The notes beneath the pieces were generated by a model. The model was not told the origin of the DNA. It made no database searches and saw only the letters and a list, made by a program, of their open reading frames with translations. From assembly GCF_000948985.2 (NCBI RefSeq), contig NZ_CP059733.1, positions 4,092,001-4,156,000 on the forward strand: a stretch of 64,000 nt of DNA, read 5' to 3'. Positions 17,849 through 27,122 of this stretch are shown in pieces. The DNA comes from Thalassomonas viridans. Its GTDB lineage: Bacteria > Pseudomonadota > Gammaproteobacteria > Enterobacterales > Alteromonadaceae. Both the position numbers and the translations under genes were made by a program. Numbering within the stretch: the first letter of the stretch is position 1; each line of letters opens with the position of its first letter.

Positions 17849-19390
17849 TCAGCTATCGGGAAATTGTCGCCGTATGGCAATAAAGTCATCAAAGTTGTCA
17901 AGCATTAAGTCAACCAGACGGGGTTCAAATTTCTTACCTTTTTGCTGTACCAGGTATTGCCTGATTTCATCGTCAGGCCAGGCCGGTTTATAGCAACGTT
18001 TGGAGCCAAGGGCATCAAAAACATCGGCAATCGCCATGATCCTGGCCTCAAGCGGGATCTTCTCTCCGGCTAAGCCTTCGGGATAACCTGAGCCGTCCCA
18101 GTTCTCATGGTGGTAGTGGGCAAGCCTGGCCCCCAGTTTAGACACATTGGCCTTAGACCTAGCCAGCAAATCCCCCCCCACGGGGGCATGGGTCTGCATG
18201 ATTTTCCATTCGTCGTCATTGAGTTTGCCCGGTTTATGCAAAATCGTTTCGGGAATGGCGATTTTCCCCAAATCATGTAAAGGGGCCGCCAAGCGAATGG
18301 CTTCAATAAACTCTTGTTTTAAATTTAATTTTTCCGCAATCTTTTCACAAATCAGCGCCACTCTCCTGACATGGGCCCCGGTTTCTTTGCTCCTGGCTTC
18401 AACGGCTTCTCCGACGATATACAATAACTCTTTCTGGGTTCTTTCTATCTCATGCTGGCGGCTGATGCTCTCCAGGATCAGGGCAATATTGGTGGCGAAT
18501 AATTCCGCCAGGTTGGCTTTAAAATGCTCGGCATCATCCTCAAATTCGATATACAGCACGGAAGCGGCATTGCTGGAAGTTTCATAGTAGCCGACAAAGC
18601 AAGATTCGGTATTAAGGTGCTCTTTTTGTGAAAAGGTCTGCTGGATGCGCCTTTTTACTTCCTCATCAATATCCGACGCCTCCAGGCTGTCGGACTCGCA
18701 AACATATTTCCCGGTACAGGCAATGATCAGGTTAGAGTTTTGCTGGTCAAAGTCGGTCTGGGTGCGCATGATATATAAAGCCGAGCTTTCCACTTCCATC
18801 AGGGTCAGCAAGTGGTTCAAGGCAGCCGAGCCGAAAAGGCGCAGCTGGTTAATCTTCAATAAATCATAGGTGGCTTCGATAAGGTGCTTAAAGGCGTCCA
18901 GGCTGCGCTGGATGGTCATGATATCCCGGTATGCCCGGATACTGGCATAAACCGTAGTGATCATTTTACCTGAAGTAAAATCTGTTTTTTCCTTGTAATC
19001 ATTAATATCAAACTCTTTGATCACCTTGGCTTCAGGGGCTGTACCCGCCTGCCCTGTCCTGAGGATCAAACGTATCGCCTGGTTCTTCAAGTTATGCCGG
19101 ATCCACTCCACCAGCTCCAGGCCGGCATGCTCGGTTTCCATCACCACATCAACAAACGCCATGCAAAAACTGCTGTCAACCTCCAGCAGCTTTCTCGCCT
19201 CAACCGATGAATATACGGAAACGATTTCAAGTTTTCGGTGTTCAATTTCGGTGTCCGATAGCACCAGCTTGGTCACCTGGTGAACAGACTCATCATCATC
19301 AACAACTAAAATTCGCCAGACCCGGCTATTGCTCCTGACAGGTTTTTCACTACCCGCTTCAGGTTCATCTTTAAAAACAAACTTCGACAT
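17849..19390 (-). CDS. Response regulator with HD-GYP c-di-GMP phosphodiesterase output
   Basis: A 513-residue regulator. The receiver domain (about 25-150) has acidic residues VVDDD and phospho-acceptor D81 in AFVDVVMETEHAG. A GAF-like DUF3369-type domain (about 160-310) precedes an HD-GYP domain (about 325-505). The catalytic pair is H372-D373 in LHDLGKIAIP, and the signature is GSGYPEG (GYP at 435-437). The motifs look intact, so it should hydrolyse c-di-GMP when phosphorylated. It is the first gene of an operon with the GAF kinase. Confidence 0.94.
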   Translation of the reverse strand: MSKFVFKDEPEAGSEKPVRSNSRVWRILVVDDDESVHQVTKLVLSDTEIEHRKLEIVSVYSSVEARKLLEVDSSFCMAFVDVVMETEHAGLELVEWIRHNLKNQAIRLILRTGQAGTAPEAKVIKEFDINDYKEKTDFTSGKMITTVYASIRAYRDIMTIQRSLDAFKHLIEATYDLLKINQLRLFGSAALNHLLTLMEVESSALYIMRTQTDFDQQNSNLIIACTGKYVCESDSLEASDIDEEVKRRIQQTFSQKEHLNTESCFVGYYETSSNAASVLYIEFEDDAEHFKANLAELFATNIALILESISRQHEIERTQKELLYIVGEAVEARSKETGAHVRRVALICEKIAEKLNLKQEFIEAIRLAAPLHDLGKIAIPETILHKPGKLNDDEWKIMQTHAPVGGDLLARSKANVSKLGARLAHYHHENWDGSGYPEGLAGEKIPLEARIMAIADVFDALGSKRCYKPAWPDDEIRQYLVQQKGKKFEPRLVDLMLDNFDDFIAIRRQFPDS

Positions 19391-19663
19391 TGCAGATACA
19401 AGTATATTGCTTTCATCTTATATCAGTGTAATGCACGGCGGGCTTTTTGCGTAATATCTGATAAAAAATTTAATAATATGAATGGATTAAATCAAATTAA
19501 ACAAGAGATTAAGATCAAAAGTAATCAAGGTTGAATGCCGGTTTGAAAATAATTCCCGAAACCTTTTCCCTCCGGCAGGCCCTTTAAAACCGGTTATTTT
19601 TCCAAGTCAAGTGCCGGTCAGGTATTTTATTTCGGCTAATTTCACTAAATTTGTATTTATTGG

Positions 19664-19696
19664 TTGACAGTTGCAGCCAAACCCCTTAAATATAAT
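19664..19696 (+). promoter_or_regulatory. Candidate promoter of the ilv operon
   Basis: TTGACA (19664-19669) is followed by TTAAAT at 16-base spacing (19686-19691) and a perfect TATAAT at 21-base spacing (19691-19696). Either could be the -10 element. It lies 48 bases or more before the leader peptide start. The region 19391-19663 shows no other feature. Confidence 0.5.
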
Positions 19697-19744
19697 GCAC
19701 AGATAAATTTTGTTTTTCGTGATAAGAAATTTTTTAAACGAGCA

Positions 19745-19825
19745 ATGATGTTAAAAACTCTACTCAACGTGGTCCTCTTTGTCGTCGTGATTGTCAAATC
19801 ACCGCGGGGTCGCTGTTGTCTGTAG
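19745..19825 (+). CDS. ilv leader peptide (attenuator)
   Basis: A 26-codon frame reading MMLKTLLNVVLFVVVIVK... and ending in CCL before TAG. More than half its residues are Leu, Val or Ile, and runs such as Val-Val-Leu-Phe-Val-Val-Val-Ile-Val make it a classic branched-chain amino acid leader. When charged tRNA is scarce, a ribosome stalled here would prevent the terminator at 19854-19890 from forming and raise ilvIH expression. It lies 93 bases before the ilvI start. Confidence 0.88.
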   Translation: MMLKTLLNVVLFVVVIVKSPRGRCCL

Positions 19826-19853
19826 AAAAACAAAAAAAAGATACGAACACACC

Positions 19854-19890
19854 AACCCCCGCTCTGTACAGACCGGGGGTTTTTTTATTT
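19854..19890 (+). terminator. ilv attenuator terminator
   Basis: ACCCCCG with TCTG pairs with CAGA and CGGGGGT around a short loop (one C-C mismatch), followed by seven or more T. It sits between the leader peptide and ilvI, as expected of the attenuation terminator. Confidence 0.88.
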
Positions 19891-19918
19891 TTAAAGCACA
19901 GGAAATAAGGGCAATAAC

Positions 19919-21643
19919 ATGACAACTGAGTTATATACCGGTGCCGAAATGGTAGTCAAAGCACTATCGGCATTAAAGGTAAAATACATATTTGGCTATC
20001 CCGGCGGCTCAATACTGGATATCTATGATGCGATTTACCAGCAGCAAGATGTTGAGCATATCTTAGTGCGTCATGAACAGGCCGCCACCCATATGGCGGA
20101 CGGTTATACCCGGGCAACCGGTGAAGTAGGCGTGGTACTGGCAACTTCAGGGCCGGGCGCCACCAACTGCGTTACCGGTATTGCCACAGCCTATATGGAC
20201 TCCATTCCTATGGTAGTTTTAGCCGGCCAGGTTGCCAGCAGCCTGATCGGTGATGATGCCTTCCAGGAAACCGATATCGTCGGCTGCTCCCGCCCGATAG
20301 TCAAACACAGCTTTAACTGCCGCAATATGGAAGAAATTCCTAACATCATCGCCAAGGCTTTTTATATTGCCAAATCGGGCCGTCCCGGACCTGTGGTGGT
20401 TGAACTGCCAAAAGATATGCTGATCCCCCAGAACAAGGCGCCGTTTCATATCGAAACCCAGGTAAAAATGCGCTCATACAACCCGACGGAAAAAGGTCAT
20501 CCCAAGCAAATTAAAAAAGCCGTCAATACCCTGATCAAGGCCAAACGGTTAGTGATCTATTCCGGCGGCGGTATCGTCCTGGCGGATGCCTCTGAGCTGT
20601 TAACCACTTTAGTCGAAACCCTGAATGCCCCGGTAACCAATACCCTGATGGGCCTGGGGGGCATTTCCGGCACCCATAAAAACTTCATCGGCATGCTTGG
20701 CATGCACGGCTCTTTGGAAGCAAACAAGGCCATGGCAAATGCCGACGTGATCCTGGCCCTGGGTGCCAGGTTTGATGACAGGGTCACCAATAACGTCAAA
20801 AAATTCTGCCCCGACGCCACCATAATCCATGTCGACGTCGACCCGACCTCGATTTCAAAAACCATCAATGCCCATATACCTGTAGTCGGCCTGGTGGATG
20901 TGGTGATCCGGCAATTGCTGGACGAACTGGCCGCGGTAGGTTTTACCCCGGATGAAGCCGTCACCGGCCCCTGGTGGCAGCAAATTGACCAGTGGCGCAG
21001 CGTAAAAAGCGTCAGTTATGAGCAAAATGGCGATAAAATCAAACCCCAGCGCGTGGTTGAAGCCATGTACAAAATCACCCAAGGCCAGGCCTATGTCTGC
21101 TCCGATGTCGGCCAGCACCAGATGTTTGCGGCGCAATACTATCCCTTTGACAAACCCAGACGCTGGATCAATTCCGGCGGCCTGGGCACCATGGGCTTTG
21201 GTTTGCCGGCGGCCATGGGAGTCAAGCTGGCCTTTCCCGACAGCCATGTTATCTGTATCACCGGTGACGGTTCTATCCAGATGAATATCCAGGAATTATC
21301 CACCTGTATGCAATATGATCTGCCCGTGGTCATTATTTCACTCAACAACCGTTCGCTGGGCATGGTGCGCCAGTGGCAGGACATGATTTATGGCGGCCGC
21401 CACTCTTCCTCTTATATGGAATCCCTGCCGGACTTTGTCAAACTGGCACAAGCCTATGGCCATGTCGGCATCCGCATCGATCATTTAGACGAACTGGACG
21501 AAAAGCTGGAACAGGCTTTTGCCGTTAAAAACCGCCTGGTATTCGTGGATATCCTGGTGGATGAAAAAGAGCATGTTTACCCGATGCAGATACGACACGG
21601 CGCGGTAGACGATATGTGGATCAAAAAAGGAGAGCAAGCCTGA
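19919..21643 (+). CDS. ilvI: Acetolactate synthase large subunit
   Basis: A 574-residue thiamine-diphosphate enzyme for the first shared step of valine, leucine and isoleucine synthesis: two pyruvates to acetolactate, or pyruvate plus 2-oxobutyrate. The N-terminal pyrimidine-binding domain has the catalytic Glu in [14 protein letters not shown], a central FAD-type domain follows, and the C-terminal ThDP domain has [12 protein letters not shown] (GDG...N). The length equals E. coli IlvI. AGGAAATAAGGG precedes the ATG. It overlaps ilvH by one base and lies behind a leader/attenuator. Confidence 0.96.
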   Translation: MTTELYTGAEMVVKALSALKVKYIFGYPGGSILDIYDAIYQQQDVEHILVRHEQAATHMADGYTRATGEVGVVLATSGPGATNCVTGIATAYMDSIPMVVLAGQVASSLIGDDAFQETDIVGCSRPIVKHSFNCRNMEEIPNIIAKAFYIAKSGRPGPVVVELPKDMLIPQNKAPFHIETQVKMRSYNPTEKGHPKQIKKAVNTLIKAKRLVIYSGGGIVLADASELLTTLVETLNAPVTNTLMGLGGISGTHKNFIGMLGMHGSLEANKAMANADVILALGARFDDRVTNNVKKFCPDATIIHVDVDPTSISKTINAHIPVVGLVDVVIRQLLDELAAVGFTPDEAVTGPWWQQIDQWRSVKSVSYEQNGDKIKPQRVVEAMYKITQGQAYVCSDVGQHQMFAAQYYPFDKPRRWINSGGLGTMGFGLPAAMGVKLAFPDSHVICITGDGSIQMNIQELSTCMQYDLPVVIISLNNRSLGMVRQWQDMIYGGRHSSSYMESLPDFVKLAQAYGHVGIRIDHLDELDEKLEQAFAVKNRLVFVDILVDEKEHVYPMQIRHGAVDDMWIKKGEQA

Positions 21644-22140
21644 TGCGTCGTATATTAGCCATTTTATTAGAAAACGAACCCGGTTCCCTGTCGCGCATTG
21701 TCGGCTTATTTTCACAGCGGGCATTTAATATCGAAAGCCTGACGGTGGCCCCGACGGACGACCCCAGCTTATCCCGGATTACCATAGCCACCGTAGGGGA
21801 TGACAAGGTGCTTGAGCAAATCGTCAAGCAGGTGAATAAGTTAGTGGATGTGATCAAAATCACAGATCTGACCGAAAGGCCCCATGTCGAGCGGGAATTA
21901 TTGCTGATTAAAGTCCTGGCCATGACGGATAAATCCCGTACCGAAGTCAAACGGGTCACGGATATCTTCCGCGGCGCCATTATCGATATCGGCAAGCAGG
22001 TTTATACGGTGCAGCTCGCCGGAGACAGCGATAAACTCAACGCCTTTATCAGCACCCTGGGCAATGAAACCGAAATCATCGAAGTGGTGCGCTCAGGTTG
22101 TGTCGGTATCGCCCGCGGAGAAAAAGCACTGCGGGTATAA
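21643..22140 (+). CDS. ilvH: Acetolactate synthase small (regulatory) subunit
   Basis: A 165-residue regulatory subunit. An N-terminal ACT domain ([26 protein letters not shown]) binds valine for feedback inhibition, and a C-terminal ALS_ss domain (about 80-160) follows. The ATG overlaps the ilvI stop as TGATG, so translation is coupled. An in-frame start 27 bases earlier would lie inside ilvI and is not used. It activates IlvI and confers end-product inhibition. Confidence 0.96.
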   Translation: MRRILAILLENEPGSLSRIVGLFSQRAFNIESLTVAPTDDPSLSRITIATVGDDKVLEQIVKQVNKLVDVIKITDLTERPHVERELLLIKVLAMTDKSRTEVKRVTDIFRGAIIDIGKQVYTVQLAGDSDKLNAFISTLGNETEIIEVVRSGCVGIARGEKALRV

Positions 22141-22152
22141 ACGCCTTTTTAT

Positions 22153-22198
22153 GGCGGGATTATTGCCAACAGCAGCCCAGGGCTGCAATAATCCCGCC
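22153..22198 (+). terminator. Long hairpin after ilvH
   Basis: GGCGGGATTATTG (22153-22165) pairs perfectly with CAATAATCCCGCC (22186-22198), and an inner CAGCCC-A-GGGCTG stem extends it. It sits 12 bases past the ilvH stop. There is no T-tract after it, so it may be a stabilising 3' structure or a Rho-independent terminator of unusual form. Confidence 0.5.
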
Positions 22199-22225
22199 TC
22201 AGCCAAAAAAACAGCCAAAACCCTG

Positions 22226-22678
22226 ATGATCTCAACGCCAACCCCAGAATTCGAATTTTGCCAGGGGCAGAAATCCGATAAAAAAGCCATCAAACGTTTT
22301 TACCGCCAGCACAGCTATAGCGCCGGTTTTATGGGGCTTGACTCCTGCTACCTGGTGAAAGACAAACAGCAGATTATCGCCTGCGTCATCCATTCCCGGT
22401 TGGTCGTTGAAAATCAGCAAAGTTTATTGCATGCCCTGGTGGTTGCCCCCGGTTACCGCCGCCAGGCAATTGCCAGCAGCTTACTTGACTATTCCTGCGC
22501 CTTTCACCCGCTAACCGTTTGTTTCGCCGACAAACAACTCGCTCCCCTGTATCTGTCGAGCCGCTTTACACCGGCAAGCCAACATCAGCTCTTTCCTGAG
22601 TTAGCCGCACGCTATACGCAATATATTAAGAAAAAACCGGAGCTTACCATCTTTATGCGCGATAGCCGCAACGGATAG
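22226..22678 (+). CDS. GNAT-like acetyltransferase
   Basis: About 150 residues with GNAT features: a central strand LLHALVVAPGYRRQAIASSLLDY carries the acetyl-CoA-binding turn (usually RGxGI/A, here RRQAI). The start is uncertain. ATG 22226 places it after the ilvH 3' hairpin; ATG 22151 would run through that hairpin. Neither has a clear ribosome binding site. The substrate is unknown. It may be read through from ilvIH at a low level. Confidence 0.7.
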   Translation: MISTPTPEFEFCQGQKSDKKAIKRFYRQHSYSAGFMGLDSCYLVKDKQQIIACVIHSRLVVENQQSLLHALVVAPGYRRQAIASSLLDYSCAFHPLTVCFADKQLAPLYLSSRFTPASQHQLFPELAARYTQYIKKKPELTIFMRDSRNG

Positions 22679-22883
22679 CCTGCTTAAAAAAACTGCAAAG
22701 AACAAATAATAGACAGCAAGTTAAAAATCAATTAACGTACCTTAAGACAGGAGATAAAGTGTAAAAGGGAAATAACTTCATGCCGGCCCAGACCGCCCCT
22801 TTTCACTACTTCATCCTGCCCTTGTGATCCGGAAGTTAAAGCAGTAGGAGGAAATCAGCAAAGTTATAATTTAAGGATGAGTT

Positions 22884-24269
22884 ATGCTTAATATATCAAA
22901 TACTTATAAAAAACTTCCCGCACCGGTTAAAAACATGATCAAATATGGCTATAGCCGTTTGCCACTGCGCTTACGTTTAGGCAAAAAGTTTTACCGGGAG
23001 CTTAAATTTCTGGAACAGTCCCAGTGGTGGAGCAGGCAGGAAATGCAGGCTTACCAGAATAACGAATTAAGAAAACTTATCGCCCATGCGGTCAAAAACG
23101 TGCCCTATTACCGGGATTTGTTCCTGGCGCTGGACCTGACACCTGATGATATCCAAACCATTGATGACTTGCAAAAGCTGCCGGTACTCACCAAAGATAT
23201 CATCCGTGGCAATATTCACCGCCTCAGGGCAGACGGCTACACGGACGAGCAGGTGATCACCTGCTCCACCAGCGGCTCTACCGGCAAGCCATTGAAATTC
23301 TATTATGATAAAGACAAAGACTATTTAAACTTTGACCCATATATCTGGCGCTTTTTTAACTGGGGCGGCCATAAAGTAGGCAACCTGGGGGCAAAACTCG
23401 CTGACTGGACCTTGCCCGGGGAAGAAATACACGCCTACAACCCGGTAAGAAACCTGCTGATCTTATCAGCCTATCACTTACAGGAAGATAAAGCCCACGA
23501 CTATGCCCGGGCACTCGCACAATACAAGGTTGAATATATAGACACCTACCCCAGTGCCCTGGTGTTGCTGACAAAATTTTTAAAGGCCAGGAACATTCCC
23601 GCCCCCTGCCGGTTTAAAGCGGTATTCTCCCATTCCGAAATGCTGCATAACTGGCAGCGCCAGGTCATCGAAGAATACTGGGGCTGTAAATGTTATGACT
23701 GGTACGGCATGGAAGAGCGCGCCGTATTAGGCATTGAATGCGAGCAGCACCAGGGGCTGCATTTATGCTCGGAGTTTTCCATCACCGAATTTATCCCGCA
23801 CAGCGAAACCAAAGGGGATAAAATTATCACCACCAGCTTAACCAATTACGCCATGCCCTTTATCCGTTACGATACCGGTGATGTCGGCGAGCTTAAAAAA
23901 GAGGCTTGCAGCTGCAACCGCCCTTACCCCTTGTTTGAATTACACGGCGGCAGAAGAAAGAATTTTGCCGTGGGCAAAGACGGCGCCAATATCCCTATCG
24001 CCAACATAGATATTCCCAATGCCACCGACAATGTGGTGCAATTCCAGTTTATCCAGAAAAACAAAGGCGAGCTGGACCTGCATATTATCCGCAAAAACAA
24101 TTTTGGCGATAGCGACATCAAAAAAATCAATGCCAAACTCAATGAAAAATTCGGCCAAAATATGGACATTAATATCGAATTTACCAGCACAATCCAGAAA
24201 ACCAGCAATGGTAAAACCGCCCTGTTTGTGCAGAAGTTAAAGCCGGAAAGCGATTTGGAAATCGCCTGA
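22884..24269 (+). CDS. PaaK/CapK-like AMP-dependent ligase
   Basis: A 461-residue member of the phenylacetate-CoA ligase / CapK branch of adenylate-forming enzymes. The early LRKLIAHAVKNVPYYRDLF region is typical. The P-loop is CSTSGSTGKPL (about 131-141), the YDWYGMEER segment (about 270) is the adenine-binding region, and YDTGDVGEL (about 330) is the ribose-binding Asp motif. CapK-type members are often in polysaccharide loci, but no such cluster is adjacent. The acid activated is unknown. A 17-bp hairpin terminator follows. Confidence 0.85.
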   Translation: MLNISNTYKKLPAPVKNMIKYGYSRLPLRLRLGKKFYRELKFLEQSQWWSRQEMQAYQNNELRKLIAHAVKNVPYYRDLFLALDLTPDDIQTIDDLQKLPVLTKDIIRGNIHRLRADGYTDEQVITCSTSGSTGKPLKFYYDKDKDYLNFDPYIWRFFNWGGHKVGNLGAKLADWTLPGEEIHAYNPVRNLLILSAYHLQEDKAHDYARALAQYKVEYIDTYPSALVLLTKFLKARNIPAPCRFKAVFSHSEMLHNWQRQVIEEYWGCKCYDWYGMEERAVLGIECEQHQGLHLCSEFSITEFIPHSETKGDKIITTSLTNYAMPFIRYDTGDVGELKKEACSCNRPYPLFELHGGRRKNFAVGKDGANIPIANIDIPNATDNVVQFQFIQKNKGELDLHIIRKNNFGDSDIKKINAKLNEKFGQNMDINIEFTSTIQKTSNGKTALFVQKLKPESDLEIA

Positions 24270-24310
24270 GCAGTAAGCCATGCTCCCTGGGCTCATATGC
24301 CCGTCATCTT

Positions 24311-24354
24311 AAAAGCTTACCCGGAAAAGCTGGCCTTTCCGGGTAAGCTTTTGT
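24311..24354 (+). terminator. Terminator after the PaaK-like gene
   Basis: A perfect 17-bp stem from AAAAGCTTACCCGGAAA (24311-24327) to TTTCCGGGTAAGCTTTT (24336-24352), with an 8-base loop and A/T flanks. Confidence 0.88.
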
Positions 24355-24385
24355 TATCACTCACAGATTTTAAATCACATCTTAC

Positions 24386-24442
24386 TACGTAAAGCCTCGT
24401 ATTTATTTGGCAAATGTGCTTGAAATTACGTAACCCTTCGTA
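24386..24442. promoter_or_regulatory. Twin TACG-N8-CGTA operator-like sites
   Basis: TACGTAAAGCCTCGTA (24386-24401) and TACGTAACCCTTCGTA (24427-24442) match at 13 of 16 positions. Each is itself a TACG...CGTA dyad, and their starts are 41 bases apart, close to four helical turns. They sit directly upstream of the exbD-like gene at 24481 and look like paired sites for a dimeric regulator. Confidence 0.5.
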
Positions 24443-24480
24443 CATAGTGGTCTTACCAATAATAAAAAAGGACTACAATA

Positions 24481-24876
24481 ATGGCCAGAAAACGCGTTAA
24501 ATACGAAAACGATAAAGCAGATGTCGATATGACGCCCATGTTAGATATCGTATTTATTTTATTGATCTTTTTTATCGTCACCACCTCCTTCGTCAAAGAA
24601 GAAGGCATTTTAGTCAACCGGCCTAAAGCCAACCAAAGCAATAATAACGATAACCCGGTGATTATGATTAAAATCGATGAAACCGGTAACGTTAGCTTTA
24701 ACAACCAACTCGTGGACATTGAGCGTCTCCCGGCACGGATCGAAAACTTTCTTGCCAATCACGAAACCAGCAGCGCTGTTGTTCTGCCCCACTTTGATAC
24801 TGATTACGATAAAGTAGTACGGGTGTTGGACCAAATTAAATTATTTGAGCATTTAACCATATCTATCGCCAAGTAG
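24481..24876 (+). CDS. ExbD/TolR family protein (orphan)
   Basis: A 131-residue biopolymer transport protein: a short cytoplasmic N-terminus, one membrane helix with the key Asp in MTPMLDIVFILLIFFIVT (about 18-35), then a periplasmic ExbD/TolR domain. These proteins pair with ExbB/TolQ to turn proton flow into work on TonB or TolA. No ExbB or TonB gene is adjacent, which is unusual. A ribosome binding site AAGGA precedes the ATG. A partner may be the TolQ-like protein at 41866-42396 or one elsewhere. Confidence 0.93.
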   Translation: MARKRVKYENDKADVDMTPMLDIVFILLIFFIVTTSFVKEEGILVNRPKANQSNNNDNPVIMIKIDETGNVSFNNQLVDIERLPARIENFLANHETSSAVVLPHFDTDYDKVVRVLDQIKLFEHLTISIAK

Positions 24877-24999
24877 AACAAACGACGACCTGGTCAGCTA
24901 CGGCTGCCAGGCATCGCTGAGTGGCATTTCCTTCGTCCTGTACCGTCGCTCCCTTGCTTCCATGCAACCGCGATATACCATACATCCTTTATATAAAAA

Positions 25000-25028
25000 C
25001 CCCCTGTTTACCATAAATAAACAGGGGA
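25000..25028. terminator. Bidirectional terminator between exbD-like and sulP genes
   Basis: CCCCTGTTTA (25001-25010) pairs with TAAACAGGGG over a 7-base loop, with A-rich flank on the left and T-rich on the right. It can end both converging transcripts. Confidence 0.8.
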
Positions 25029-25064
25029 TTTTAAACAGCACTGAATAACGCTTATGGCTAATTC

Positions 25065-26693
25065 TTATGCCTGGCTTTCACGCAAATAGGTTAGCGCCTG
25101 CTTTCGGCTGTGAAAGATATGTTGCGACGGAATTTTCTCCAGCAATTTTAACTTATCAAAGTCTTTGCGTACCCGGTCACAAACACTGGCCAGGATTACG
25201 TCCCGCCCCTGGCTCAGGTGGCTGATGATGATCTCTTCTATCGCTATGGTACTGCTGATACCGACAAAACGGGCATCACTTAAATCAATCAATAGCGTCT
25301 TGTCCTGATCCACCTGGGATACGCTCTGCTTCAGGCTGCGGGCAACGCCAAAACTGATAGGGCCGGAAATATGCAGCAGCAGCACTTTAGCCGACATGGC
25401 TTGTAATAACCGCTTTTCATCCTCCGGCAGCTGCTCATCTTCCTGACCGGTACACAGTTTGACATTATCCAGCTGAATTTCCGACAAGCGGCGTATGGTC
25501 ACTAAGTTCGCCAGGAAAACGCCGATAAGCACAGCCGTAACCAGATCTATCGCCACCGACATCACCAGCGTCGACAGCATCAGGCCGACACTGAATAACG
25601 GGATCTGATGGACACGCTTAAGGAAGTTCCAGTCAATAATCCCTATGCCGACCTTAAGCAAAATGGCGGAAAGTACCGCTACCGGAATATAGGCGGTATA
25701 CTCCCCCGCCCACAGCACTATCGCCAGAATAAATACCGCATGTAAAATTCCCGACAGCGGAGTCGTGCCCCCTGCCCTTAAGTTGGTCACGGTACGCATA
25801 GTCGCGCCGCCGCCGGGCAAAGCGCCAAACATACCGGCGATCATATTGCCGATCCCCTGGCCGATTAATTCCTGGTCCGAGTCATGCAGGTCATTACTTA
25901 TACTGTCCACCGTCAGGGACGTCATCAGGGAGTCCAGGGTACTTAAAGTGGCGATCAATAACGCAGATTTGATCATTTCACTGACCAGCTCGGCATTCCA
26001 CACCGGCAGGTTAAACGAAGGCAGCTCGGAAGCAATAGCGCCCACCACAGGAATGTCCGCCCCGGAAAAAACAAAATAACCGGTCGCGATAATCAGGGCA
26101 ACAATACTCGCCGGCACCACCCGGTTCAGCCTTTCCGGCCAGAGAAACAGCAACAATAAACAGGCAGCGCCTAATAGGGTATTGGTATTCAAGAGCCCGG
26201 CGGGCAAGCCGTCGTCAGCCGAGAGCTGGCTCAGCATTTGCCCGGCACTGACGCCAAATAAGGGCTCCATCTGTGACAGGATGATCAGCACGCCTATGCC
26301 GGAAGTAAAACCGGAAATCACCGGATAAGAGACCAGGACAAAATATTTACCCAGTTTCAGCACCCCGAATAACATCTGGAATAAACCCGCCAGGGTAACA
26401 ACGGTAAAGGCCGCCGCCATCCCCTGCTCGGGAGACTGGGCGATAAAACTGCTCAATATTGCCGCCATCGCCACGGTCAAACCGGTATTGGGGCCTGAGA
26501 TCTGCGGATTGGTGCCGCCAAACAGAGAGGCGAAAAAACCGGTTAACACGGCACAATAAATGCCGGCAATGGCGCCGGCGCCTGAGGTAACCCCAAAGGC
26601 CAGCGCAAACGGCAGTGCGACTATAGTAGATGTGAGGGCGCCAAAAATATCGCCCTTAATGGTTGTTCGGTTAAAGTGTGATAAACGAAGCAT
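25065..26693 (-). CDS. SulP family anion transporter with STAS domain
   Basis: A 542-residue inner-membrane protein with about 10-14 hydrophobic segments (1-400) and a C-terminal STAS domain (about 420-540, with KTLLIDLSDARFVGISSTIAIEE). The GANPQISGPNTGLTVAMAAIL-type region (about 58-80) is the SulP substrate motif. Substrates in the family include sulphate, bicarbonate and dicarboxylates; which one applies cannot be told. No carbonic anhydrase is adjacent. It is a single-gene unit. Confidence 0.9.
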   Translation of the reverse strand: MLRLSHFNRTTIKGDIFGALTSTIVALPFALAFGVTSGAGAIAGIYCAVLTGFFASLFGGTNPQISGPNTGLTVAMAAILSSFIAQSPEQGMAAAFTVVTLAGLFQMLFGVLKLGKYFVLVSYPVISGFTSGIGVLIILSQMEPLFGVSAGQMLSQLSADDGLPAGLLNTNTLLGAACLLLLFLWPERLNRVVPASIVALIIATGYFVFSGADIPVVGAIASELPSFNLPVWNAELVSEMIKSALLIATLSTLDSLMTSLTVDSISNDLHDSDQELIGQGIGNMIAGMFGALPGGGATMRTVTNLRAGGTTPLSGILHAVFILAIVLWAGEYTAYIPVAVLSAILLKVGIGIIDWNFLKRVHQIPLFSVGLMLSTLVMSVAIDLVTAVLIGVFLANLVTIRRLSEIQLDNVKLCTGQEDEQLPEDEKRLLQAMSAKVLLLHISGPISFGVARSLKQSVSQVDQDKTLLIDLSDARFVGISSTIAIEEIIISHLSQGRDVILASVCDRVRKDFDKLKLLEKIPSQHIFHSRKQALTYLRESQA

Positions 26694-26885
26694 GCTTGCC
26701 TATAAATGAAATGACGCTTTTTCTTTAGTTTCATCCATGAGACAGCTGAAAAAATAAGCTGATAAAACAATGCGCTAATAATAGCAGTTTTTAACTGTCA
26801 GCTCCATCTCTTCAAGGCTTAACCCGGGCTAAGCGCTCATAACTCAGGCACATAAGCGTTAACCGGGAAAACAGGCAAGGTAAGC

Positions 26886-27114
26886 AACCTGAGCTCGGGT
26901 TAAGATGAGCCAGCAACTACTTAAAGTACAATAACTTAGCCATTATGCACTTTATTTGACACTAAATGACTGCTCATAATTGCACCAGTGCCGCTCTTTT
27001 AAGGGTTATCAAGGCAAACTTACGCACTAATAGCCGGCTATTAGAAGTAAGTTTAACGCCGAGAAACCTTAAAAGAGCGGTGCTGGCTGGTTTAGATTAA
27101 CCCGAGTTCAGGTT
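26886..27114. mobile_element. MITE-like palindromic element
   Basis: Ends are 29-base imperfect inverted repeats (26886-26914 and 27086-27114, 24 of 29 positions matching; both contain CTCGGGTTAA or its complement). Inside is a long near-perfect palindrome, 26985-27086, centred on TAGCCGGCTA (27031-27040), whose arms share CCGCTCTTTTAAGG. No coding capacity. The total of about 230 bases fits a non-autonomous mobile repeat or a highly structured intergenic element. A target-site duplication was not identified. The remainder of the gap (26694-26885) holds only short partial repeats such as TTAACCCGGGCTAAG. Confidence 0.6.
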
Positions 27115-27122
27115 AAATAAGG

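Noticed and set aside
22064..22225. Longer N-terminus for the GNAT gene
   Set aside because: It would run through ilvH and the 22153-22198 hairpin and has no matching domain.
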